A stretch of DNA of 15,277 nucleotides from Psychrobacter sp. Its GTDB lineage: Bacteria > Pseudomonadota > Gammaproteobacteria > Pseudomonadales > Moraxellaceae. Below the pieces are notes generated by a model. It saw only the letters and a list, made by a program, of their open reading frames with translations. It was not told where the DNA came from and made no database searches. The stretch's first letter is position 1. Each line of letters starts with the position of its first letter. Positions 1-6,206 of this stretch are shown here, piece by piece. The stretch spans positions 1 to 15,277 of the forward strand of contig JARIAA010000294.1 of NCBI GenBank assembly GCA_029264635.1. The letters run 5' to 3'. A program made the position numbers and the translations under genes.

Positions 1-410
1 CTGTTTTTATGATCTTCACCGCGGCGCCCCATAACAATGGCACGATTTTCTTCTTTAAAATGCTCAATGGCAGGCAACAGCTTACCACGGCGCTGATAAA
101 TGTTAATCTTTATGCCCTCAAAGCTGCTTTGCAAATAGCTTTTTGCATCTTGCACCAAAGCGTTACTATAACTATTAACCACTTTAGCCCTTTGCTCATC
201 CATCTCTGTCATCTCTGCTAACAAGAGCTGACGGCTATCCATCCCTATAGCGCCTGATAAGTCGCGCCTATTCGATACAGGGATATCGCTCACATGTAGC
301 AGTCCAACCGGTAAGCTCAACCTACTGGCGTACCATGCTGCATAATCACAAACTGATTCAGTAACTGCTGAGCCGTCAATACAGGCTAAAACGTGCTGTT
401 CTGTTTTCAT
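1..410 (-). CDS. Universal stress protein (UspA family), 3' end cut by the window
   Basis: Reading the minus strand from an ATG at 408-410 gives 136 codons that run off the left edge with no stop. The protein begins MKTEQHVLACIDGSAVTESV, the usual Usp beta-1 strand followed by the D-G-S turn, then a helix and a V-G-L-L-H-V strand. Near the window edge it reads I-V-M-G-R-R-G-E-D-H, matching the start of the G-x2-G nucleotide-binding loop of ATP-binding Usp proteins; the rest of that loop is outside the window. AAGGAT about 5 nt before the ATG is a fair ribosome-binding site. Usp proteins are small cytoplasmic proteins induced by starvation or stress. The gene lies 52 nt downstream of a RidA-family gene on the same strand and may be cotranscribed with it. 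The family call is firm; the specific role is unknown. Confidence 0.85.
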   Translation of the reverse strand, partial: MKTEQHVLACIDGSAVTESVCDYAAWYASRLSLPVGLLHVSDIPVSNRRDLSGAIGMDSRQLLLAEMTEMDEQRAKVVNSYSNALVQDAKSYLQSSFEGIKINIYQRRGKLLPAIEHFKEENRAIVMGRRGEDHKN

Positions 411-462
411 GATTCATCCTTACATGCTTAAGCATCAAAAAGGCATATTAGTTTGTTCTCGT

Positions 463-867
463 TCAATCAATGATAGCCGTGACTTCAATCTCAATAAGCA
501 GATCTGGCATTGCCAACGATTGAACACCGACCAAGGTATTGGCTGGCGGCACTACTTCGCCATAAAAATCACCGATAGCCTGCCCTACTACTGCTAAATG
601 CGACGGTTCAAGGTTGACGATATAAGTACGCATGCGCACAACGTCGGCATGTGTCGCACCGGCTGCTTGTAGGACCATGTGCAAGTTGTTAAAGACCTGC
701 TTTGTCTGTTTGGCTAAATCGTTTTTGCCAACCATCTCGCCGTTTTCATCCCACGCCACTTGACCGGCGCAGTGAATAACGGTCTCTCCTTGCGTTTTTG
801 TAGCATGAGAAAAACCATATTGTAAGCTGTCATACATAGCCGCTGGATTGATCGTTTCACGAGTCAT
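463..867 (-). CDS. RidA/YjgF/YER057c/UK114 family protein lacking the canonical catalytic arginine
   Basis: The 134-residue length is normal for this trimeric cytoplasmic family. Recognisable stretches are C-A-G-Q-V-A-W-D-E-N-G near residue 33, the helix containing Q-V-F-N-N-L, R-M-R-T-Y-I-V-N-L at 78-86, and the C-terminal L-L-I-E-I-E-V-T-A-I strand. True RidA enzymes, which deaminate reactive enamines/imines such as 2-aminoacrylate, have P-A-R-S/T with an essential arginine (Arg105 in E. coli). Here the motif is P-P-A-N-T, with Asn110 in the arginine position. This places the protein in one of the Rid subfamilies outside RidA proper, and imine deaminase activity is doubtful. AGAGG seven nt before the ATG supports the start. 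It is separated from modB by 170 nt containing a possible terminator and promoter, so it is probably transcribed apart from the Moco genes. Its substrate is unknown. Confidence 0.9.
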   Translation of the reverse strand: MTRETINPAAMYDSLQYGFSHATKTQGETVIHCAGQVAWDENGEMVGKNDLAKQTKQVFNNLHMVLQAAGATHADVVRMRTYIVNLEPSHLAVVGQAIGDFYGEVVPPANTLVGVQSLAMPDLLIEIEVTAIID

Positions 868-888
868 ATTAAAACCTCTGTTTATTCA

Positions 889-917
889 ATTATAATCTAA
901 CCTATACAAGATAATGT
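889..917 (-). promoter_or_regulatory. Possible sigma70 promoter for the RidA-family gene
   Basis: On the minus strand a perfect TATAAT (889-894) lies 22 nt before the start codon at 867. With a 17-nt spacer the -35 position is ACATTA (912-917), a poor match to TTGACA. The predicted leader is very short and ends in the AGAGG ribosome-binding site. Only the -10 element is convincing, so this is tentative. Confidence 0.3.
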
Positions 918-971
918 TATGTCATCTGTATGCAAGGCTGATAAAATATTTCTGGCTTGCTAACAGCGCCC

Positions 972-1017
972 AAAAAAATTTACCAGCCTCACTATAATGC
1001 CTTAGCGTGAATCGGCT
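972..1017 (-). terminator. Possible intrinsic terminator after modB
   Basis: Just past the modB stop, the minus-strand transcript can pair AGCC (1014-1017) with GGCT (985-988) and TCAC (1007-1010) with GTGA (989-992), leaving a 3-nt bulge and a 14-nt loop. A run of seven U (972-978) follows a few nt later. The bulge, large loop and offset U run make it a weak candidate, but it sits where the long Moco transcript should end. Confidence 0.35.
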
Positions 1018-1037
1018 ATAGCGCGAAAACTAAGTCA

Positions 1038-1739
1038 TTAACGTTGGTTGATTTTATTCACACTGGCAATCAGCGCCACCATGATCATGCCCATAATAAT
1101 GAGAATGCCGGACATCATGTGCGCCGCTTCATAATTTAGCGCTTCTACTTGTTCATATATCGCAATCGATACCACTTTGGTCTCACCTGCGATGCTGCCA
1201 CCTATCATCAGCACCACCCCAAACTCTCCAATAGTATGGGCAAAGCTGATTAAACTTCCAAGGATGATACCGACGCGCGCCTGCGGCAAAGCCACTCGCA
1301 TAAAGCGTCTAAGTCGGTTTGGTTCTAGTAAATGAGCGACTTCTAAGACGCTTTGTGGAATACGCAAAAACTGGGCGTAAACTGGCTGAATATAAAAAGG
1401 TAGCGAGTAAATAATCGAACCTATCACTAAACCTTCAAAGGTAAAGATAAATGGGCTGATGTTGTGGGCGCTAAGCCATTTACCGATGCCAACGCTGGGA
1501 CTTAATAGCAGCAATAAATAAAAACCAATGACCGTAGGCGGCAACACCAAAGGCATTGCAATGACGCCCATCAGTAAAACTTTAAAGCGTCCTGCGACTT
1601 GACCACGGCTAGGTTTGGCGAGCCAATAAGCTAGTGGCGTCGCAAACAACAACAAACACAGCGTGGTGACACCCGCAAGCTTAAGGCTTACCCAAAATGG
1701 AGTAAGCATGTCAGATATCAGGGGCTCAGCTAGCATCAT
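1038..1739 (-). CDS. modB: Molybdate ABC transporter permease ModB
   Basis: This is the inner-membrane permease of the molybdate importer, which passes molybdate delivered by ModA. The protein is strongly hydrophobic with about five to six membrane spans. It carries the cytoplasmic EAA-type coupling loop: the region V-L-E-V-A-H-L-L-E, then F-M-R-V-A-L-P-Q-A-R, then G-I-I-L-G. Other ModB traits are P-L-V-L-P-P-T-V-I-G-F-Y and F-A-H-T-I-G-E-F-G-V-V-L-M-I-G-G. I chose the ATG at 1739 because M-L-A-E-P-L-I aligns with the start of E. coli ModB and gives about 233 residues. The frame stays open back to a GTG at 1790, which would add a Cys-rich 17-residue leader; neither start has a clear ribosome-binding site. 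It follows modA on the same strand. The ATPase gene modC, normally next, is missing: the next gene is a RidA-family protein. Confidence 0.93.
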   Translation of the reverse strand: MMLAEPLISDMLTPFWVSLKLAGVTTLCLLLFATPLAYWLAKPSRGQVAGRFKVLLMGVIAMPLVLPPTVIGFYLLLLLSPSVGIGKWLSAHNISPFIFTFEGLVIGSIIYSLPFYIQPVYAQFLRIPQSVLEVAHLLEPNRLRRFMRVALPQARVGIILGSLISFAHTIGEFGVVLMIGGSIAGETKVVSIAIYEQVEALNYEAAHMMSGILIIMGMIMVALIASVNKINQR

Positions 1740-1832
1740 GTCACAATACTTTGAATTACAATGGTTACAGTCTATAGGAGGACAGCTCACTTAACCACTG
1801 CGATGAGTCAACCTTTGATACTATTATTGGCG

Positions 1833-2690
1833 CTAATTAGTCGCTAGATAACCCGCTTCTGCAAAGTACTTTTGTCCTACAGGCGATAATAAATAACTGG
1901 TAAAATCTGTTGCTACTGCGGCATCACTAATCACTACGCCATCTTGCAAAATAGCGGGATAAGACTCTGGCGCTAAGGTGATAAACTCTTCAGGTTTGGC
2001 CTTGATAGCGACAATCTGTGATTGCGCCACAAAACCATAATCCACACTACCTGTATGCGCATACTGAAACGCTTGACCGATGTTTTCGGCCTGTATTAAA
2101 CGTTTTTGCTCAGCCAAAGAATCATAGACCTGTTGCGATTGCAAATAGGCTTTTGCTGACGCACCATAAGGCGCAAGCTCTGGACTCGCTATGGTTATTT
2201 TAGTAGTCGTATCGTTCTTAAATAAGCCGCTCAACGCCCCTTGGTCAATATTTTTTAAAGAGTGTTTGACACTGTATAACGCCAGTTGACCTTGGGTATA
2301 GGTGAACGGCTCATGACCCTCTGCACCTTGCGCGCTTTTGTCCGTAGCCAATTTTGCAGGAAACTCTTGATTGGCAGATAAAAATATATCGTAGGGCGCG
2401 CCTGCGATGATTTGCGCGTATAACTTACCAGAAGAGGCATAAGTGACTTCGATATCTGGTTCAGGCAAATTATTATCTGCTTTATAACCTGCAACGATAT
2501 CAGGCAGGACATCGGATAAGTTGGCAGCCGCAGCAATACGCAGTGTCTGATTCTGCTCAGCTGTATTGTCCGTAGCGGGCGACTTAACAGCGCTGCTCTG
2601 TTTCGTACAGGCACTCAACGATAACGCCAAACCAGTGAAGGCAACAGCCATCGTCTTAACTATGATCGCTTTAAGAACATTTTTATCCAT
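1833..2690 (-). CDS. modA: Molybdate-binding lipoprotein ModA
   Basis: This is the substrate-binding component of the ModAB importer. The N-terminus has a basic start, a hydrophobic stretch and a lipobox L-S-A-C with the lipidated cysteine at residue 28, so the mature protein should be tethered in the envelope, not free in the periplasm as E. coli ModA is. A low-complexity linker to about residue 48 leads into the family core: L-R-I-A-A-A-A-N-L-S-D-V, Y-A-S-S-G-K-L-Y-A-Q-I, G-A-P-Y-D-I-F-L-S-A-N, and near the end D-Y-G-F-V-A-Q-S. The two Ser/Ala-rich motifs are where ModA proteins contact the oxyanion. Length is 285 residues, longer than E. coli ModA (257) because of the linker. Its first 8 nt (ATGGATAA) overlap the end of moaE, implying translational coupling of molybdate uptake to molybdopterin synthase. 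Confidence 0.95.
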   Translation of the reverse strand: MDKNVLKAIIVKTMAVAFTGLALSLSACTKQSSAVKSPATDNTAEQNQTLRIAAAANLSDVLPDIVAGYKADNNLPEPDIEVTYASSGKLYAQIIAGAPYDIFLSANQEFPAKLATDKSAQGAEGHEPFTYTQGQLALYSVKHSLKNIDQGALSGLFKNDTTTKITIASPELAPYGASAKAYLQSQQVYDSLAEQKRLIQAENIGQAFQYAHTGSVDYGFVAQSQIVAIKAKPEEFITLAPESYPAILQDGVVISDAAVATDFTSYLLSPVGQKYFAEAGYLATN

Positions 2691-3174
2691 TATTACTCAG
2701 CCACTTAGAGGAGTTATCTTCATAATATTCCTGCTTCCAAACTGGAATATCTGCCTTGATGGTATCTAGTATCCAGCGGCAGGCATCAAAGGCAGGATAG
2801 CGATGCGCAGAGACAACGCCTACCCAGACAGCCACATCACCAATCTCTAAGGCGCCAATACGATGAATGGCAATGGCATGAGTAATCTCAAAACGCTTTT
2901 TAGCTTCTTCGATGATCGCACGACCTTGATTAAGCGCAAGATCTTCATAACCATAATAAGTTAAGCGCTCAACGCTACTGGCATTATTATGGTTACGTAC
3001 GCGACCCTCAAAGCAGACAAAGGCGCCGCAGCGATCATCATCAAGGGTGTTTTTGAGCCTATCTTCATCGATTGCAATATCTAATAAAGCAAAGCCATCA
3101 CGTTCAGCAACTTGGTAAGCCTCATCAACACTGCGTTTAATCGTCATTGCATGGCTATGGACGTTATCTGTCAT
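2683..3174 (-). CDS. moaE: Molybdopterin synthase catalytic (large) subunit MoaE
   Basis: MoaE pairs with MoaD in a heterotetramer that converts cyclic pyranopterin monophosphate to molybdopterin by transferring two sulfurs from MoaD thiocarboxylate. The 163-residue protein shows the family landmarks: G-A-F-V-C-F-E-G-R-V-R-N-H-N at 50-63, L-T-Y-Y-G-Y-E-D-L-A at 71-80, I-H-R-I-G-A-L-E-I-G, and S-A-H-R at 122-125. The two active-site lysines are present in I-K-A-D-I-P-V-W-K-Q (Lys140 and Lys147, matching Lys119 and Lys126 of E. coli). Compared with E. coli MoaE there is a slightly longer N-terminus. It starts 48 nt after moaD ends and its last 8 nt overlap modA. AGAGAG before the ATG is a modest ribosome-binding site. 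Confidence 0.96.
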   Translation of the reverse strand: MTDNVHSHAMTIKRSVDEAYQVAERDGFALLDIAIDEDRLKNTLDDDRCGAFVCFEGRVRNHNNASSVERLTYYGYEDLALNQGRAIIEEAKKRFEITHAIAIHRIGALEIGDVAVWVGVVSAHRYPAFDACRWILDTIKADIPVWKQEYYEDNSSKWLSNNG

Positions 3175-3222
3175 CTACGCTCTCTACTTATTTATTATCG
3201 TTTATTGACTTTAAAAAAGGTA

Positions 3223-3504
3223 TTAACCACCTGCCACAGGGGTGATAAAGACGATACTATCGCCTTCTTGAATAGGGTCTGTCCACTTGGCAAAATAATC
3301 GTTTACGGCAACGCGCAAGTCAGATTGCGGACGGCTAAAGCGATGCTTTTGCTGCAATTGCGCGTATAGCTGCGCCAGTGAGGTTGAGCGATCAACGGCT
3401 ATTTTTTCTTCATGACAATTGGCTTCATCCGCCAGGCTTGCGAAATACAGCACATTGACGTTCATGGTCGATTCGGTATTTGTTTCTACAAAAGCTGTGC
3501 TCAT
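3223..3504 (-). CDS. moaD: Molybdopterin synthase sulfur carrier (small) subunit MoaD
   Basis: MoaD is a ubiquitin-fold protein whose C-terminal Gly-Gly is adenylated by MoeB and then thiocarboxylated to donate sulfur to MoaE. The C-terminus here is F-I-T-P-V-A-G-G, the diagnostic tail; the body contains V-L-Y-F-A-S-L-A-D and the E-G-D-S-I-V-F-I turn. The frame is open from an ATG at 3516, but I place the start at 3504 (M-S-T-A-F) because GGAG lies 6 nt before it, whereas 3516 has no ribosome-binding site. A third ATG, before N-V-N-V-L-Y-F, would match E. coli MoaD length better but lacks a Shine-Dalgarno sequence. moeB, the activating enzyme, is not in this window and must be supplied elsewhere. 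Confidence 0.93.
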   Translation of the reverse strand: MSTAFVETNTESTMNVNVLYFASLADEANCHEEKIAVDRSTSLAQLYAQLQQKHRFSRPQSDLRVAVNDYFAKWTDPIQEGDSIVFITPVAGG

Positions 3505-3552
3505 AAAAGTCTCCATAATGGCTAACTGAGTGTTTTTTATACTGTTATAGGC

Positions 3553-3593
3553 TTAGTTATTAGGTGCTTAACTATCATATCCTTAATAACTAA
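3553..3593. repeat. Perfect 10-bp inverted repeat in the moaC-moaD spacer
   Basis: TTAGTTATTA (3553-3562) and TAATAACTAA (3584-3593) are exact reverse complements separated by 21 nt. They lie in the 100-nt gap between moaC (stop 3605) and moaD (start 3504). No U run follows, so this is not an obvious terminator. It could be an operator, a transcript-stabilising stem, or chance in AT-rich DNA. Confidence 0.5.
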
Positions 3594-3604
3594 CTGTTTA
3601 TAAG

Positions 3605-4138
3605 TTAAAGGGCAGCATGGCGATAATCTGACTTGCCGCCTGTTTTATCCAGCAGATGGATATGATCAATGATAATGTCATGGGAGATGGCTTTCGTCAT
3701 ATCGTAGATGGTCAAGCAAGCGACACTTACCGCCATTAAAGCTTCCATCTCAACCCCTGTTTTATGCGTGACTTTCACAGTGGCACTGACCGTAATCGCG
3801 TGAAGCGCATCATCGTAAACAAAGGCCAGTCCAATTTTATCTAACGGTAGCGGATGACACAGTGGTATGAGATCGTGAGTACGCTTGGCCGCCATAATAC
3901 CAGCGATATGAGCCGTTTGAGTGATACTGCCTTTTTTAGTCATACCATCAGCGGCTTTGATTTGCTCATAAATCTCTTTTGGAAAACGCACCTGCCCCTG
4001 TGCATTTGCCTCTCTTGTAGTGGGTGTTTTGCCGCTGACATCCACCATTGTGATATCGCCCTCACTATCAAGATGCGATAACGCCGACTGGGTCAAAGTA
4101 GATTGAGGGAATTTTTGGCCATTGGCGCTCATTAACAT
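3605..4138 (-). CDS. moaC: Cyclic pyranopterin monophosphate synthase MoaC
   Basis: MoaC finishes the first step of molybdopterin synthesis, converting the MoaA product 3',8-cyclo-7,8-dihydro-GTP into cyclic pyranopterin monophosphate. All the landmark motifs are intact: M-V-D-V-S-G-K near residue 31, K-K-G at 68-70, A-A-K-R-T-H-D-L-I-P-L-C-H-P-L-P-L with His95, T-G-V-E-M-E-A-L with Glu130 and Glu132, Y-D-M-T-K-A with Asp146 and Lys149, and L-L-D-K-T-G-G-K-S. These correspond to the catalytic Lys/His/Glu/Asp set of E. coli MoaC. The 177 residues slightly exceed E. coli MoaC (161) because of an N-terminal extension. Start at 4138 or 4132: both have AGAGAG at usable spacing. It lies 102 nt after moaB and 100 nt before moaD. 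Confidence 0.96.
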   Translation of the reverse strand: MLMSANGQKFPQSTLTQSALSHLDSEGDITMVDVSGKTPTTREANAQGQVRFPKEIYEQIKAADGMTKKGSITQTAHIAGIMAAKRTHDLIPLCHPLPLDKIGLAFVYDDALHAITVSATVKVTHKTGVEMEALMAVSVACLTIYDMTKAISHDIIIDHIHLLDKTGGKSDYRHAAL

Positions 4139-4240
4139 ACTCTCTTTATTAACGGTCTAAGTTTGTAAATACAGGGTTAAACCGTCTGCGACGTTTAGTA
4201 GTCGCTTGAAAATCGTTTAGGGTTTAATTTTTATCACCAC

Positions 4241-4771
4241 TTAATCATGGCTCGGATTGGTACGCATAAAGTGCGGCACAAAATTGCATGGACGCGTACG
4301 GCTATCGAACTGCTCTTTTAATATCTTCTCCCAGCCCGTGCGGCAAGCGCCCGATGACCCTGGCAGACAAAATATACCCGTGCCATTTGCCATGCCAGCA
4401 ACCGCTCGCGACTGTACCGTCGACATGCCAATCTCCTCTTTCGAGATTAAGCGAAACATCTCACCAAAACCATCGATGGATTTGTCGAATAATACCCCAA
4501 CCGCCTCTGGCATACTGTCTCTGATATAAAAACCCGTACCGCCCGTCGTCATCACTGCATGGATCTCTGGATCTGCAATCCAACCACTGATGAGCGCTCT
4601 AATTTGATAAATATCATCTTTAATAAGCTGACGATCTGCTAACTGATGTCCTGCTTCTTTTAAGCTGTCGACTAAGTACTGGCCTGAGGTATCCTCTGCC
4701 AGCGTACGGCTATCAGACACAGTCAAGATAGCGATGTTAAGGGGCGTAAATTCTGCAGCAGGCTTACTCAT
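4241..4771 (-). CDS. moaB: Molybdenum cofactor biosynthesis protein B (MoaB)
   Basis: This belongs to the MoaB/Mog fold family; in organisms where it is active it adenylates molybdopterin before MoeA inserts molybdate. The MoaB-type signature is clear: I-L-T-V-S-D-S-R-T near 15-23, E-D-T-S-G-Q-Y-L at 26-33, T-T-G-G-T-G at 75-80 followed by R-D-S-M-P-E-A-V, G-F-G-E-M-F-R at 101-107, S-R-A-V-A-G, L-P-G-S-S-G-A-C-R and S-R-T-R-P-C-N-F. Its length of 176 residues fits MoaB, not MogA. The start is supported by GAGGAA six nt upstream. No mogA is present here, so this protein probably supplies the adenylyltransferase step, although E. coli MoaB itself has no proven activity. Confidence 0.95.
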   Translation of the reverse strand: MSKPAAEFTPLNIAILTVSDSRTLAEDTSGQYLVDSLKEAGHQLADRQLIKDDIYQIRALISGWIADPEIHAVMTTGGTGFYIRDSMPEAVGVLFDKSIDGFGEMFRLISKEEIGMSTVQSRAVAGMANGTGIFCLPGSSGACRTGWEKILKEQFDSRTRPCNFVPHFMRTNPSHD

Positions 4772-4798
4772 AAAGGTTCCTCAATAAACATAATATTT

Positions 4799-4827
4799 AA
4801 AATCAAAATGGTATTCAAAATCAAAAT
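4799..4827. repeat. Short AT-rich direct repeat in the moaA-moaB spacer
   Basis: AAAATCAAAAT occurs at 4799-4809 and again at 4817-4827, an 18-bp period, and a degenerate third copy (AAAATCAAT) follows near 4835. It fills most of the 80-nt gap between moaA and moaB. It may be simple slippage in AT-rich DNA; no function can be assigned. Confidence 0.45.
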
Positions 4828-4851
4828 AATATAAAAAATCAATCGTCAGCG

Positions 4852-5907
4852 TTAACCACCGATGATCGATAGATTGTGCATCATACCGCTATTGGACTCA
4901 TGTAAATGATGATGTTCAGGTTTAATCGGCATAAAGCTGTGCAAGGTATCAACAAGGCCTGCAACATCGTTTTGCTGCAAATAAGGCCTAATGTCGTAAT
5001 TACCTTGATCAAATAAGCACAGATGCACCTTGCCTTGACTACTGACCCGTAGGCGATTACAGGTATCGCAGAAATGCGCGGCGTAAGGGGCGATCATACC
5101 GATGCGACCCAGATGCTCATGGTGACTGTACTCTATTGCTGGACCATCACTACTACCCCGTTCATGGGGTTGCCAGCCATGCTCTAATAGGTAGTCGGTG
5201 ATGATGTCAGACTGCGCATGCTGAGCAAAAAACAGATCACGGTTGTCACTGGTTTGCATAAATTCAATAAATCGGTAAGTAACGGGGCGATCTTTTACGT
5301 AATCAATGGCATCCATAAGATTTTCAAAGGCCGTTTCTGCCATTAAGACACTATTTATCTTAAGTTTGATGTCTGTAGTTTGCAATAGCGTATCCATATC
5401 AGTCATCAACTGCGGCAACGTATTAAAACCCGTCATTTTATGAAACGTGGCAGCATCAAAGCTATCCATACTGATATTTAGCTGGTTCAGTCCAGCGGCT
5501 TGCCAATTGGCTAAGTGTTTGCCAAGCTTGTAACCATTACTGGTCATGGCTACCGTTTCGATACCTGGAGTTTGTTTGATAGTTTGAATAATATCGATCA
5601 CATCGCGGCGTATAGAAGGTTCGCCCCCCGTGATTCTCACTTTTTTAGTGCCAACTTGGGCAAAGCTGCGAATCAACGTGGCAATCTCAGGGACGCTGAG
5701 CTCGTCATCAGGACGACGACCCTGATAGCCATTTGGCAAGCAGTACTCACAACGAAAATTACAGAAGTCAGTAATAGATAGACGCAGATAAGTCAACCGC
5801 CGCGAAAAACCGTCAGTTAATAGCTCAGCAGCAGGCGTAAATGTATCAGCAGGCATGGCTATTCTATAATCACTAGAGATAGCGGGTGCAGCGGCAGGCG
5901 AATACAT
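4852..5907 (-). CDS. moaA: GTP 3',8-cyclase MoaA (radical SAM)
   Basis: MoaA opens the molybdopterin pathway, using two 4Fe-4S clusters and S-adenosylmethionine to rearrange GTP into 3',8-cyclo-7,8-dihydro-GTP. Numbering residues from the longest frame (ATG 5943): the radical SAM motif C-N-F-R-C-E-Y-C is at 61-68, I-T-G-G-E-P at 104-109, N-I-S-M-D-S at 156-161, and the C-terminal substrate cluster has Cys292, Cys295 and Cys309. The protein ends in Gly-Gly, which is required for GTP binding in characterised MoaA. The frame opens at 5943, but the ATG at 5907 has AGGGA eight nt upstream and 5943 has no good ribosome-binding site, so I use 5907 (351 residues). Either start leaves an N-terminal extension of some 30-40 residues before L-T-D-G-F-S-R-R. 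It is preceded by a 263-nt gap and may head its own transcript. Confidence 0.95.
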   Translation of the reverse strand: MYSPAAAPAISSDYRIAMPADTFTPAAELLTDGFSRRLTYLRLSITDFCNFRCEYCLPNGYQGRRPDDELSVPEIATLIRSFAQVGTKKVRITGGEPSIRRDVIDIIQTIKQTPGIETVAMTSNGYKLGKHLANWQAAGLNQLNISMDSFDAATFHKMTGFNTLPQLMTDMDTLLQTTDIKLKINSVLMAETAFENLMDAIDYVKDRPVTYRFIEFMQTSDNRDLFFAQHAQSDIITDYLLEHGWQPHERGSSDGPAIEYSHHEHLGRIGMIAPYAAHFCDTCNRLRVSSQGKVHLCLFDQGNYDIRPYLQQNDVAGLVDTLHSFMPIKPEHHHLHESNSGMMHNLSIIGG

Positions 5908-6028
5908 CTGCGTATTCCCTGTTGTAGAAGTATGGTATGTCATAGGTAATTACCGTTAGTATTGAATATGTTGTGTGCTCTAAGCGTTGCATCAGGTTGT
6001 GAATATATAGTTATAATAAATGAAGGGT

Positions 6029-6058
6029 ATGATAAGAGTATAACGCTCTGATAAACAA
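6029..6058 (-). promoter_or_regulatory. Candidate promoter for moaA
   Basis: On the minus strand TTGTTT (6053-6058) and TATCAT (6029-6034) are separated by 18 nt, a plausible sigma70 arrangement about 90-120 nt before moaA. A GTTATA/TATAAC inverted pair (6010-6015 and 6039-6044) overlaps it and could be an operator. I found no match to the conserved core of the Moco RNA motif in this 263-nt gap. The call rests on consensus matching alone. Confidence 0.3.
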
Positions 6059-6206
6059 AGTAAGCTCACCTTAAGGACAGCCAGCTACTACTTTAGTTGT
6101 ATAAAAAGCCTCTTAAACGCTACTGATAACATCATATTATAGTTACTAGCCGCTTACCATTGGTGATAGGTAAACATCAGTGATCATAACATGATGGATA
6201 AACCTG

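Noticed and set aside
1740..1790. Cys-rich 17-residue N-terminal extension of ModB from a GTG start (C-x4-C-x2-C-x4-C)
   Set aside because: No ribosome-binding site precedes the GTG, the permease homology begins at the ATG near 1739, and the metal-site look is most likely chance.
2255..2614. 119-residue minus-strand frame inside modA
   Set aside because: It overlaps modA in another frame, has no family motif, and modA is clearly the coding frame.
4799..4845. CRISPR-like or iteron-like array in the moaA-moaB spacer
   Set aside because: Only two exact 11-bp AT-rich copies; too short and too simple for a CRISPR array or replication iterons.
5944..6206. Moco riboswitch upstream of moaA
   Set aside because: I looked for the conserved core of the Moco RNA motif on the minus strand and saw no match; only AT-rich sequence and short dyads are present. 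A covariance-model search would settle it.
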